In this document: one piece after another, positions 46,113 to 54,099 of the stretch
Position numbering within the stretch: position 1 is the first letter of the stretch
Layout of the letters: each line of letters starts with the position of its first letter
Assembly (NCBI GenBank): GCA_905216215.1
Contig: CAJMSZ010000003.1
Location: 22,347 to 86,346 of the forward strand
DNA: 64,000 bases
Reading direction: 5' to 3'
Origin: an uncultured bacterium
GTDB taxonomy: Bacteria > Bacillota > Clostridia > Lachnospirales > Lachnospiraceae
Made by a program: the position numbers and the translations under genes
The notes under the pieces: generated by a model
The model's input: only the letters and a program-made list of their open reading frames with translations
What the model was told of the DNA's origin: nothing
The model's database searches: none

Positions 46113-46635
46113 AAATCTTTCCCTCAAAATCTTTCCAATATATTTCCTGCTCATCCATAAGCATATATCCATGGTAACTGTTTTCCTTTGGAATGGACAC
46201 AGAACCTGGATTCATATAAATATAGTTTTCGTATTCTACGCACTTCGGCACATGGGTATGTCCGCAGAGCAAAATATCCCCTTTCTGTAATTTAGGTGGG
46301 TTCTGTTCCCCAAATACATGACCGTGGGTTGCGTAAATCACATGTCCGCTCATTACCAGAATCGCATAATCTGCCATAATCGGAAATTCAAGCACCATCT
46401 GGTCTACCTCCGTATCACAATTTCCACGTACACAGAGAAGCTTGTCCTTTCTAGCATTTAACAGATCAATTACCTTTTTCGGCTGATAATCTCTCGGCAA
46501 ATCATTTCGCGGTCCATGATATAATATATCCCCAAGGAGCAGTAAACGGTCCACTTCTTCCCTGTCAAAAGCTTCCAGCATTTTCTTGCAATAATATTCT
46601 GAACCATGAATATCAGATGCTATCATCCACTTCAT
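46090..46635 (-). CDS. yfcE: YfcE-type phosphodiesterase
   Basis: This 181-residue calcineurin-like phosphoesterase has metal-binding motifs ASDIHGS, LLGDILYHGPRND, CVRGNCDTE, ATHGHVFG and CGHTHVPK in the usual order. YfcE of Escherichia coli hydrolyses phosphodiesters in vitro; the cellular role is unclear. ATG 46635 stands eight bases after GGAGG. The gene overlaps the MATE gene start, so they are probably cotranscribed. Confidence 0.9.
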   Translation of the reverse strand: MKWMIASDIHGSEYYCKKMLEAFDREEVDRLLLLGDILYHGPRNDLPRDYQPKKVIDLLNARKDKLLCVRGNCDTEVDQMVLEFPIMADYAILVMSGHVIYATHGHVFGEQNPPKLQKGDILLCGHTHVPKCVEYENYIYMNPGSVSIPKENSYHGYMLMDEQEIYWKDFEGKIYDRRKYI

Positions 46636-46819
46636 TCTCATATCCTCCAAAATTCATCATCCACTTGGTCATAATACCATTTATTTTATCATAACATCTT
46701 TTATTTTTATTGTTAAGTTGAAAAAATACTGATATCAAAATTTAGTAACAAATTCTTAAGAAGTTTTAGAAATACTTTCCATTTATGACACATGCGATTC
46801 ACATTTGCTAGATATAATA

Positions 46820-47004
46820 CAATCATCAAATAAATGAAGACGGTAATTGTGCTGATGATAACCTCGTATGGTTGCCGGACTTCGACTAAAAATAACGAGT
46901 AGTTTACATAGATTACAGCCCGGTGTGTTATCACACCGGGCTGAACTGATTTGCCTGAACTGTTTTATATTGGGAGCTTGCAAAAGCAAGCCTCCCATCG
47001 TTTT
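46820..47004 (+). ncRNA. Candidate structured small RNA
   Basis: This 383-base gap between yfcE and the metal ATPase holds no credible gene but shows nested helices on the plus strand: GTAAT/ATTAC (46843-46847 with 46912-46916), CTCGT/ACGAG (46863-46867 with 46895-46899), TGGTTG/CGACTA (46869-46874 with 46883-46888), then an 11-bp perfect hairpin (AGCCCGGTGTG, 46917-46927, with 46932-46942). It ends with a terminator-like hairpin GGGAGCTTGC...CTCCC and TTTTT (46971-47004). A TATAAT lies at 46813-46818, but no good -35 box. I do not recognise a known family. Confidence 0.4.
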
Positions 47005-47018
47005 TCCTTATTTATAAC

Positions 47019-48905
47019 TTATAAATTTTTTACCTGCAGGGCACGAATTGCATTTAACACTGCAAGTACCATAACCCCTACATCTGCAAAGATTGCCCAC
47101 CACATATTGGCAACACCAAGTGCAACAAGTATCAGGCATGCAAATTTGACAAATAATGCAAATACAATGTTCTGATATACAATTCCAATGCATTTTCTTG
47201 AAATCTTAATTGCTTTTGCAATCTGTAACGGTTCATCATCCATCAGAACAATGTCTGCCGCTTCAATAGCCGCATCAGAACCCATAGCTCCCATGGCAAT
47301 ACCAATATCCGCTCTGGTAAGCACCGGTGCATCATTGATTCCGTCACCTACAAATGCAAGTTTTGCTTTTTCGGATTTTCTTCCAAGTAATTCTTCTACT
47401 TTTGCCACCTTATCTGACGGAAGCAGTTCACTGTGAACTTCATCAATACCAAGGGATGCAGCCACACTGTCTGCCACACGTTTGGTATCACCGGTAAGCA
47501 TGATGGTCTTTTCTACTCCGGCTTTCTTAAGCGCTGCGATTGCTTCTTTAGAATGTTTCTTGACAATATCAGAAATCACAATATGCCCTGCATACTCGCC
47601 ATCAATGGCAATGTGTACAATTGTTCCGATACTGTGGCAATCCTGATAAGCAACACCAAGCTTCTTCATCAGTTTGCTGTTACCTGCTGCCACTCTCTTT
47701 CCATCTACAGTTGCCACGATACCGTGTCCACTGATTTCCTCAATATCCGATACTCTGTCTCTGTCAATTTCTTTTCCATAAGCTCTCTGAAGACTCTTAC
47801 TGATTGGATGTGACGAAGCACATTCTGCAAGTGCAGCATATTCCAGAATCTGGGCTTCTTCCATCTTATTATGATGAACACCGCTTACTTCAAATACACC
47901 TTGTGTCAGAGTGCCCGTTTTATCGAAAACAACATATTTTGTCTGAGACAATGTTTCAAGGTAATTGGAACCTTTCACCAGAATACCTTCTTTACTTGCA
48001 CCACCGATTCCTGCAAAGAAGCTAAGCGGAACGCTTACTACAAGGGCACACGGACAGCTTGTTACAAGGAAAGCAAGTGCTCTGTAAATCCATGTTCCCC
48101 ACATCGGGTCTGCACCCACAAACAACAATCTCACAACCGGCGGAATCACTGCCAGTGCCAGGGCACTGTAGCATACAAACGGAGTATATACCTTTGCAAA
48201 TCTGGAAATAAAATTCTCGGAACGGGATTTGTGGGAACCCGAGTTTTCTACCAATTCCAAAATCTTAGATACGGTAGACTCTCCAAATTCCTTTGTTGTC
48301 TGCACCTTCAGTACCCCGCTCATATTGATACATCCACTAATGATTTCGTCGCCTTCTTTTACATCTCTTGGAATGCTTTCGCCTGTCAGTGCACTGGTAT
48401 TTAAACTGGAATTTCCTTCTGCTACAATACCATCAATCGGCACTTTTTCGCCTGGCTGCACTACAATACTACTTCCAATTTCCACTTCGTCAGGGTCAAC
48501 CTTCTCCAGTGTTCCATCTCGTTCGATATTGGCATAATCCGGGCGGATATCCATCAGTGCACTGATGTTTTTACGGCTCTTTCCGACAGCGTAGCTCTGG
48601 AATAATTCTCCAATCTGATAGAACAACATAACGGCAATTGCTTCATTATAATCACCGCTCTTTTCATAAATAGCAAGCGCAAAGGCTCCTACCGTAGCGA
48701 TTGCCATCAGGAAATTCTCATCAAACACCCGCCTGTTCCGAATCCCTTTGAATGCCTTTTTTAAAATATCATAACCAATGACACCATATACAACTAGATA
48801 ACAGACCAGTCTCACAATTCCTGTTACCGGAATAAAATACAGTGCAATCAGCATAACGGTCGCAATGCTAATACGTGTCAGCATTTTTTTCTGCTTCTTA
48901 TTCAT
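47019..48905 (-). CDS. Zn/Cd/Pb-type P1B ATPase
   Basis: This 628-residue heavy-metal pump has eight predicted membrane helices and lacks the usual N-terminal HMA domain, which is encoded by a separate gene just upstream. It has ALTGES (172-177), the membrane metal site SCPCALVV (283-290), the phosphorylated DKTGTLT (Asp328) and GDGINDAP. The last helix holds ADVGVMVLAVLNAIRAL with the Asp typical of the Zn/Cd/Pb group (P1B-2). ATG 48905 has AGGAGG ahead. It probably exports zinc or cadmium. A second operator lies right before it. Confidence 0.92.
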   Translation of the reverse strand: MNKKQKKMLTRISIATVMLIALYFIPVTGIVRLVCYLVVYGVIGYDILKKAFKGIRNRRVFDENFLMAIATVGAFALAIYEKSGDYNEAIAVMLFYQIGELFQSYAVGKSRKNISALMDIRPDYANIERDGTLEKVDPDEVEIGSSIVVQPGEKVPIDGIVAEGNSSLNTSALTGESIPRDVKEGDEIISGCINMSGVLKVQTTKEFGESTVSKILELVENSGSHKSRSENFISRFAKVYTPFVCYSALALAVIPPVVRLLFVGADPMWGTWIYRALAFLVTSCPCALVVSVPLSFFAGIGGASKEGILVKGSNYLETLSQTKYVVFDKTGTLTQGVFEVSGVHHNKMEEAQILEYAALAECASSHPISKSLQRAYGKEIDRDRVSDIEEISGHGIVATVDGKRVAAGNSKLMKKLGVAYQDCHSIGTIVHIAIDGEYAGHIVISDIVKKHSKEAIAALKKAGVEKTIMLTGDTKRVADSVAASLGIDEVHSELLPSDKVAKVEELLGRKSEKAKLAFVGDGINDAPVLTRADIGIAMGAMGSDAAIEAADIVLMDDEPLQIAKAIKISRKCIGIVYQNIVFALFVKFACLILVALGVANMWWAIFADVGVMVLAVLNAIRALQVKNL

Positions 48906-48924
48906 TCCTTTATTCCTCCTCCGA

Positions 48925-48946
48925 CAATTAAACATTCGTTTAATTG
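48925..48946. promoter_or_regulatory. ArsR-type operator before the P1B ATPase
   Basis: CAATTAAAC and GTTTAATTG form a perfect 9-bp inverted repeat separated by ATTC. The site closely matches the one near 49281-49302, so the same ArsR-family repressor should bind both. Confidence 0.7.
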
Positions 48947-49018
48947 TTCTCCTGAAAATTGCACCCTCCTGAAACTCAGGCAGGGTGCCGTTCGTTCATA
49001 TTTTATATTGAAAATTCA

Positions 49019-49237
49019 CTAAAATTCGATTTCACAATCAGGTTCTACTTTGCGGCAAGCTTTGAATACTTCTGTCATAACAGCTTTTGCATCCTGCCCT
49101 TCTTCAAATGTTACGGTCATCTTCTGTGTCATAAAGTTTACAACTGCATCTGCCACTCCTGCTGTTTTCTTTGTTGCTTCTTCCATCAAGTTTGCACAGT
49201 TTGCACAGTCTACTTCGATTTTGTATGTTTTCTTCAT
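49019..49237 (-). CDS. Stand-alone HMA metal-binding protein
   Basis: This 72-residue protein is a heavy-metal-associated domain with the binding motif CANC in VDCANCANLMEEA, in place of the more common GMxCxxC. It likely hands metal to, or regulates, the ATPase, whose own N-terminal HMA domain is missing. ATG 49237 has AAAGGA ten bases ahead; a longer frame begins at 49312 inside the promoter. It is first in the minus-strand metal operon. Confidence 0.85.
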   Translation of the reverse strand: MKKTYKIEVDCANCANLMEEATKKTAGVADAVVNFMTQKMTVTFEEGQDAKAVMTEVFKACRKVEPDCEIEF

Positions 49238-49280
49238 AACAGGTTCGTCCTTTCTCTTCTTACACTTTCTTTTTGTTAAA

Positions 49281-49341
49281 CAATTAAATAATCGCTTAAT
49301 TCTTATGTTCACACTATATCTAAATTGGTTAAAAAAATCAA
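49281..49341 (-). promoter_or_regulatory. Promoter and operator of the HMA-ATPase operon
   Basis: On the minus strand TTGATT (49336-49341) and TATAGT (49313-49318) are 17 bases apart. Just downstream, 49281-49302 holds an imperfect palindrome (AATTAA/TTAATT) nearly identical to the operator before the ATPase, placing it over the start point where a repressor would block transcription. Confidence 0.7.
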
Positions 49342-49401
49342 TCCCTTTTTACCGAACCTTTCCACTTGGGCTAATGATATTTCCTTTCGGACTATTTTTC
49401 A

Positions 49402-49430
49402 TTGTTCTTTTAAAAAAGAGGGATTATACT
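49402..49430 (+). promoter_or_regulatory. Promoter of the arsR-araC genes
   Basis: TTGTTC (49402-49407) and TATACT (49425-49430) are 17 bases apart, about 40 bases before the ArsR start. The motif ACTATATCTAAAT just here repeats the one at 49313-49325 in the divergent promoter. Confidence 0.55.
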
Positions 49431-49472
49431 ATATCTAAATGTACTCAAGCAAAAACGATAGAAGGGAGTTTT

Positions 49473-49862
49473 ATGAGTATGACTTCAACGATTCTTCCAC
49501 ATGACCATAAGAATATCGCTGCCTCTGAACGTATGATTACAGGCATTGCAAGCACAGAAGATTTCCAGATAGTGGCAGACTATTTCAAGCTGCTCAGTGA
49601 CGGAAACCGGGTGCGGATTTTCCTTCTGCTGTGCCACTGCGAAGAATGTGTCATCAATATTTCTGCCATGATGGACATGAGCAGTCCTGCTGTATCTCAT
49701 CATTTACGTCAGTTAAAAGCAGTAGGTCTTATCACCAGCAAGCGTGATGGAAAAGAAATGTATTATAAAGCTGCTGACACGGAAGAGGCACATCTTCTTC
49801 ACAAGGCCATCGAAAAATTAATGCGTATTACCTGTCCGGGCAACCAATTTGCCGAACACTAA
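49473..49862 (+). CDS. ArsR/SmtB-family metal-sensing repressor
   Basis: This 129-residue winged-helix repressor carries a His-rich N-terminal end (LPHDHKN) and the metal-type motif CHCEECVINIS in helix alpha-3, in the place where CadC/SmtB relatives bind metal with cysteines. The recognition part is MSSPAVSHHLRQLKAVGLITSK. It should release the operators near the HMA-ATPase genes when metal is high. ATG 49473 has AAGGGAG nearby; ATG 49479 is also possible. It is divergent from the operon it likely controls. Confidence 0.9.
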   Translation: MSMTSTILPHDHKNIAASERMITGIASTEDFQIVADYFKLLSDGNRVRIFLLLCHCEECVINISAMMDMSSPAVSHHLRQLKAVGLITSKRDGKEMYYKAADTEEAHLLHKAIEKLMRITCPGNQFAEH

Positions 49863-49886
49863 TTTGTAGAAACGGAGATTCTTTTT

Positions 49887-50795
49887 ATGGAACTGAGCAC
49901 TTTAGAGCGAAAGAAAGTGATTTGTACACACTGCAATGCCGGTCATGCACGCACTTATTTGATATCCGACGGAATCGAATTATCCTATTTTACCTTAACT
50001 TCAGAAACCACAAAATTTTGCCATGCCCCACTGCCTCATGTCATTGAAATTAACTATTGTCGTGCAGGACGCATTGGCTGGAAGCTTGGCAACGATGCTT
50101 CTGTTTATCTCGGTCCCGGTGATTTCTGTATCCACACAATGGAAACCTGCGCCCATTCACAGGTTACACTTCCAACCGGCTCTTATGAGGGCATGACCAT
50201 TTGTATTGATTTAGAAACGCTTGCCAAACAACCGCCTGAATTGCTGGCAGGAACCGAGCTTACCTTGGAACCTCTGCTGGATAAATTCTGCAAGAACCAC
50301 ATTTTTTCTTCCTTTGCCGGAAATGAAAAAACAGATGCTATCTTCCAGGGATTTTATGACCAGCCCCAGGCATTTCAACAACCATATCGCATAATCAAAA
50401 CATGGGAATTGTTGTTATATCTTGGGAAAATGAATCCGCAGCGAACGCAGAGGTTAAATGAATATCAGGCTGAACAGGTTACTTTAATCCGCCAGATTCA
50501 TGCTCAATTGATACAGAATCTGGACAAGCGTTTTACGATTGAAGAACTGTCCAGACAATATCTGATTAATACCACAACATTGAAAAATGGTTTCAAAGCT
50601 ATTTACGGAACTTCCATTGCTGCCCATGTCAAAATGCATAGAATGGAGTATGCCGCGAAATGTTTGAGGGAAACTTCCGCCCCTGTTACCACCATCGCAA
50701 AAGAAGTCGGCTATGACAGCCAGAGTAAGTTTACCTCTGCTTTCAAAGATATCTACCATATGACCCCCAGAGAATACAGGCAGCAACATTCTTGA
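49887..50795 (+). CDS. AraC-family transcriptional regulator
   Basis: This 302-residue protein has a cupin-like N-terminal sensing domain (GRIGWKLGNDASVYLGPGDF) and two C-terminal helix-turn-helix motifs of the AraC type (LDKRFTIEELSRQYLINTTT and APVTTIAKEVGYDSQSKFT). It looks like the PchR branch, which often regulates iron or siderophore genes, but that is by general likeness. It starts 24 bases after arsR, so the two regulators are cotranscribed. The target genes are unknown. Confidence 0.88.
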   Translation: MELSTLERKKVICTHCNAGHARTYLISDGIELSYFTLTSETTKFCHAPLPHVIEINYCRAGRIGWKLGNDASVYLGPGDFCIHTMETCAHSQVTLPTGSYEGMTICIDLETLAKQPPELLAGTELTLEPLLDKFCKNHIFSSFAGNEKTDAIFQGFYDQPQAFQQPYRIIKTWELLLYLGKMNPQRTQRLNEYQAEQVTLIRQIHAQLIQNLDKRFTIEELSRQYLINTTTLKNGFKAIYGTSIAAHVKMHRMEYAAKCLRETSAPVTTIAKEVGYDSQSKFTSAFKDIYHMTPREYRQQHS

Positions 50796-50817
50796 TTTTC
50801 AGAAACACAAAAAAACA

Positions 50818-50862
50818 ACGGTCACTCACACTGGCATTCCTGTCAGTATGAGTGACCGCTGT
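50818..50862. repeat. Inverted repeat after the AraC gene
   Basis: CGGTCACTCA pairs with TGAGTGACCG around ACTG/CAGT and a loop of about 10. It is a strong stem but has no T-run on either strand, so its use as a terminator is unsure. Confidence 0.5.
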
Positions 50863-50886
50863 TCTCATCTATAAATGTTCCTAAGC

Positions 50887-51141
50887 CTATGAATGTAATA
50901 CTCCTGAATGTGCTCCGGCAATCCACCTCTCTTTTTGAGCGATTGCACTGATTTTCTCTTTGCATTTACTATATTTTATCATACCATATGCCGATAAGAT
51001 AATCATACCTGCAAAGATGATTCTTGCATTTCCAAACATCTCTCCACGGACTTCAAAATAAATGTCCGCAATCAGGAAAAATGCTAAGAAAACGCCAAAT
51101 AACATTAATTTGTATTTTCTATACCAATTTGTATCTTTCAT
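50887..51141 (-). CDS. Small two-helix membrane protein
   Basis: I do not recognise this 84-residue protein. It has two hydrophobic segments (about residues 12-30 and 38-56), a basic end with KYSKCKEK, and no lipobox. AAGGAG nine bases ahead of the ATG supports real translation. It is divergent from the LysR-type gene, so it may be that regulator's target. Confidence 0.6.
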   Translation of the reverse strand: MKDTNWYRKYKLMLFGVFLAFFLIADIYFEVRGEMFGNARIIFAGMIILSAYGMIKYSKCKEKISAIAQKERWIAGAHSGVLHS

Positions 51142-51222
51142 GGTTCAGCACTCCTTTCCTTTTCTATCTAGAGTATAAGTCATTCCTCTTTTTTTGTAAA
51201 ATTCAATTTTGGAGCATATAAG

Positions 51223-51239
51223 CATTCCATTTAGGAATG
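51223..51239. promoter_or_regulatory. Possible LysR-type operator (T-N11-A)
   Basis: CATTCC and GGAATG flank ATTTA as a perfect inverted repeat, and TTCCATTTAGGAA fits the T-N11-A rule for LysR boxes. It lies in the short space between the divergent small membrane protein and the LysR gene. Confidence 0.5.
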
Positions 51240-51272
51240 GTTAGTGCTACAATAATAGGGAGGAGGTTACTT

Positions 51273-52136
51273 ATGAACGATAAAGACTATGTAATCATTT
51301 CCACACTTGGCGAAACGAGGAACATTACCCGTGCTGCGGAACATCTTTTTATGACCCAGTCCGCTCTTTCAAAGCGTATTAAACTGATTGAGCAGGAATT
51401 CGGCTGTGAATTATTGATTCGAACTCATCAGGGAATTTTCTTTACAGATGCCGGTGAACAAGTTCTTGCATTTTGCCGAAACACGGTCGCTGGATTAAAT
51501 ACAATCAAACAACAATTAGAAACAGAAACAAGTCAGATATCTGGTACTCTGAGAATCGGCTACTCAATCAGTTACGGAACCTACCGCCTTGCCGAGCAGC
51601 TTACCGCTTACCACGAAACCTACCCCCATGTCCATCTTCAGGTCAGCACAGACCAGAGCAGTCAGCTCTATAATCAAATGCTAGATGGTACTCTCGACCT
51701 TGCTATTATCCGTGGAGAATACAACTGGGATGGTCCGAAATATTTGCTTGCTAGGGAGCGCGTATATGTTGCTTCTTATAATATGAGCGAACAGAATCTG
51801 TCAGATAATCTTTATATCAACCGTAAAACGGACCCTTATCTGACAAACCAAATGATTAAATGGCTTCGGGAGAAAAATCTACATTCTAATATATCGCAAA
51901 TCTGCGTCGACAATATTACCACCTGTCGACAGTTGGTAGACTCCGGCATAGGTTGGGCTATTTTACCGGAAATCGCACTGGAAGATTTTTCCGGTGAGAA
52001 AAAAGCACTTTATTTTAATGATGGCACTCCGTTTATTCGATGCACCTACATTTTTGTTCAAAATGGAGCAATCCAATTGCCACAAATCAAATGTTTTATT
52101 GATTTGGTTACAAAAAAATACAAAGCACCACTCTGA
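51273..52136 (+). CDS. LysR-family transcriptional regulator
   Basis: This 287-residue regulator has an N-terminal winged helix (GETRNITRAAEHLFMTQSALS, with recognition in SKRIKLIEQEFG) and a substrate-binding domain for an unknown effector. ATG 51273 has AGGAGG eight bases ahead; an in-frame ATG at 51237 lies inside the operator. It is divergent from a small membrane protein and converges on a radical SAM gene with one base between their stops. Confidence 0.9.
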   Translation: MNDKDYVIISTLGETRNITRAAEHLFMTQSALSKRIKLIEQEFGCELLIRTHQGIFFTDAGEQVLAFCRNTVAGLNTIKQQLETETSQISGTLRIGYSISYGTYRLAEQLTAYHETYPHVHLQVSTDQSSQLYNQMLDGTLDLAIIRGEYNWDGPKYLLARERVYVASYNMSEQNLSDNLYINRKTDPYLTNQMIKWLREKNLHSNISQICVDNITTCRQLVDSGIGWAILPEIALEDFSGEKKALYFNDGTPFIRCTYIFVQNGAIQLPQIKCFIDLVTKKYKAPL

Positions 52137-52137
52137 T

Positions 52138-52977
52138 CTAATTCAAAGTGGTGCACTGTTTCAATAAATCTAATACTTTTTCTTTATCCTTCGGGAAACT
52201 TCCCATTACGGTATACTTATCCATCACAGTCGTATCTGCAAAAATTCCCTGAAAATTTTCCAACCTTTCAACCATGCTTATCACTTCCTGCAGACGTCTT
52301 TCCAAACTTACTGGATGGAACTCTCCCCTCCGGCACATTTCGTATAAAGGGGTATTCTCCCACACCTTTAATCCCATTAACCAGACTCTCTCGGGGTTTG
52401 TTTCATCAATAAATAATGCCGTATCTCTTGCATGGACATCAGACAGTTCCACTCCCCCAAGTCCCGGTATTGCGGTAAATGAGTAGGTAATTCCCGCCAT
52501 TCGAAGCATATGACATGCCTCTTTTCCTTGTTTTGCAGTAACCCCTTTATTCATCTTTAAGAGTACTTCATCATTTCCCGATTCCAATCCTATATGCAAA
52601 TGGCAGATTCCATGTTTGCGTAAAACCTGCAGTTCCTGCACGCTTTTTTGCAAAACATCATCAAACCGGGCATACATACTTACTTCCTCTATCCATGGAA
52701 GATACAAATGAATATATTCCAGAATACTCAACAGCTTTTGTGTATTCATAACAAAAGGGTTCTCTCCAAGCAAAAAAACTCTTGTTTTCCCTTGTGCATA
52801 CGGAATCAGAAGTTTTACCTTTTCCTCTATTTCCTGCAGGGAAAATATGTGAAACTGATCCCTTGAAAAATCGCAGAACGCACACTTATGCCAGCTACAT
52901 CCCAGTTCCACCTCCAAAAGTGCACTATCCTTTTCCCAAAATGGACGATATATCTCTTTCCCCGTGTACAATTCCAT
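52138..52977 (-). CDS. Radical SAM protein with CX4CX2C cluster motif
   Basis: This 279-residue protein carries GCSWHKCAFCDF, so the cluster cysteines are Cys27, Cys32 and Cys35 with CX4CX2C spacing instead of the classical CX3CX2C. Later blocks LHIGLESGNDEVLLKMNKG and TYSFTAIPGLGG are usual in radical SAM TIM barrels. ATG 52977 follows AAAGGTGAT. The variant spacing occurs in a small group of uncharacterised radical SAM proteins; substrate is unknown. No partner gene is obvious. Confidence 0.82.
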   Translation of the reverse strand: MELYTGKEIYRPFWEKDSALLEVELGCSWHKCAFCDFSRDQFHIFSLQEIEEKVKLLIPYAQGKTRVFLLGENPFVMNTQKLLSILEYIHLYLPWIEEVSMYARFDDVLQKSVQELQVLRKHGICHLHIGLESGNDEVLLKMNKGVTAKQGKEACHMLRMAGITYSFTAIPGLGGVELSDVHARDTALFIDETNPERVWLMGLKVWENTPLYEMCRRGEFHPVSLERRLQEVISMVERLENFQGIFADTTVMDKYTVMGSFPKDKEKVLDLLKQCTTLN

Positions 52978-53049
52978 AAATATCACCTTTTTCCATATCA
53001 CGAGTTACCTGACACTTAAATCAACCTTCATTCTCTATGCTTCGACTTG

Positions 53050-53520
53050 CTATAGAATGTACTCCATCTGTCTTTCCTTCGTCTTCATTCCCATTTTTTC
53101 ATAAAATTTTTCTGCCGAAGTATTTCCCTCCCATACATTAAGAGTTACTTCATAACATCCCAATTTTTTTGCTTCACTCTTTACATATTCAAATAATGTC
53201 CGACCAACATGCTGGCCTCTGGTGTTTTTGTCAACACATAAATCATCAATAAACAGAGAAGTAAACTGTACCATATTATTGGAAAATGGTTGCTTTTTCA
53301 ATTGACAGAATGCATATCCCAAACACCTGTCATTCTCATCTACTGCTACATAAATCGGTTTCGTCTCCTCTTTCAATATATCAATAAGCTCTGCATTCGT
53401 ATATTTCGTAGTGTTTGGAATAAAAATGTCGGGTCTTATATCTGCGTGAATCTGAAGTACCTGACCCAAAAGTTCCATAATCTGAGGAATATCTCTTTCT
53501 TCAGCTTTTCTAATCTTCAT
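53050..53520 (-). CDS. GNAT family N-acetyltransferase
   Basis: This 156-residue enzyme uses acetyl-CoA. The motif A stretch IDDLCVDKNTRGQHVGRTLF and the C-terminal NVWEGNTSAEKFYEKMGMK are typical. ATG 53520 follows GAGAGGAG at ten bases; an in-frame ATG at 53556 has none. The target is unknown. Confidence 0.87.
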   Translation of the reverse strand: MKIRKAEERDIPQIMELLGQVLQIHADIRPDIFIPNTTKYTNAELIDILKEETKPIYVAVDENDRCLGYAFCQLKKQPFSNNMVQFTSLFIDDLCVDKNTRGQHVGRTLFEYVKSEAKKLGCYEVTLNVWEGNTSAEKFYEKMGMKTKERQMEYIL

Positions 53521-53623
53521 TTTACTTTTGCTCCTCTCGTACTCTGCATTGTTCATTTATATTTCATTACTCACAGTATACTCTATTTTGATAAATGTTC
53601 AAAGGTGTCCAAACTTTTTATAG

Positions 53624-53661
53624 CAAAAAATAAGAGAAACGCTGTAAATACAACGCTTCTC
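53624..53661 (-). terminator. Terminator after the tRNA-Tyr/tRNA-Leu pair
   Basis: On the minus strand GAGAAGCG pairs with CGTTTCTC (one G-U) around a 12-base loop, followed by TTATTTTTT. Confidence 0.75.
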
Positions 53662-53676
53662 CCACTTTTTAACTAA

Positions 53677-53763
53677 TGCCGCAGACCGGAATCGAACCGG
53701 TACGGGAGTATAAGTCCCGCAGGATTTTAAGTCCTGTGCGTCTGCCAGTTCCGCCACTGCGGC
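53677..53763 (-). tRNA. tRNA-Leu (UAA)
   Basis: The minus strand gives an 87-base class II tRNA: acceptor GCCGCAG/CTGCGGC, anticodon loop CTTAAAA (anticodon TAA), a long variable arm CGGGACTTATACTCCCG, T loop TTCGATT and discriminator A. CCA is not encoded. Confidence 0.96.
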
Positions 53764-53833
53764 AAGAGATGCTCAAACGGTTTTCTCCGAAAAGCATACG
53801 TGCTCTGCACTGTCTTTTCTAACCTCGCATCAA

Positions 53834-53915
53834 TGGGCGGAGGTGGATTCGAACCACCGAAGCAAGTTGCAGCAGATTTACAGTCTGTCCCCTTTGGCCA
53901 CTCGGGAATCCACCC
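53834..53915 (-). tRNA. tRNA-Tyr (GUA)
   Basis: The minus strand gives an 82-base class II tRNA with acceptor GGGTGGA/TCCGCCC (one G-U), D arm CCGAGTGGCCAAAGGG, anticodon loop CTGTAAA (anticodon GTA), a variable arm and T loop TTCGAAT; discriminator A. It precedes tRNA-Leu in the same transcript. Confidence 0.95.
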
Positions 53916-53950
53916 ATATGTCTCTTGACAATGATTATTTGTATCATAAT

Positions 53951-54007
53951 CGCCGTTCGCCGCTCGCACTGAACAAGCTCCGCTTGCTCCTGCTCGCTAA
54001 CGCTCAC
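53951..54007. repeat. GC-rich palindromic island upstream of tRNA-Tyr
   Basis: This segment is much richer in G and C than its flanks and contains GAACAAGC/GCTTGCTC (53971-53978 and 53982-53989). It is similar in style to 22890-22990, but the two are not clearly homologous. It may be a small REP-type element. Confidence 0.4.
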
Positions 54008-54099
54008 TATATCACATTTTCCCCCAAAAAACAAGAGTTTCTTTTCCCCTTAAGTAAACTATAATGAACTTATCAACTTATGAACGGGGGTTCATCAAT

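Noticed and set aside
46713..46998. Two short minus-strand frames in the candidate RNA gap, one with a hydrophobic stretch like a type I toxin
   Set aside because: No ribosome site or good start; the hydrophobic stretch comes from the AT-rich sequence, and the RNA helices explain the region better.
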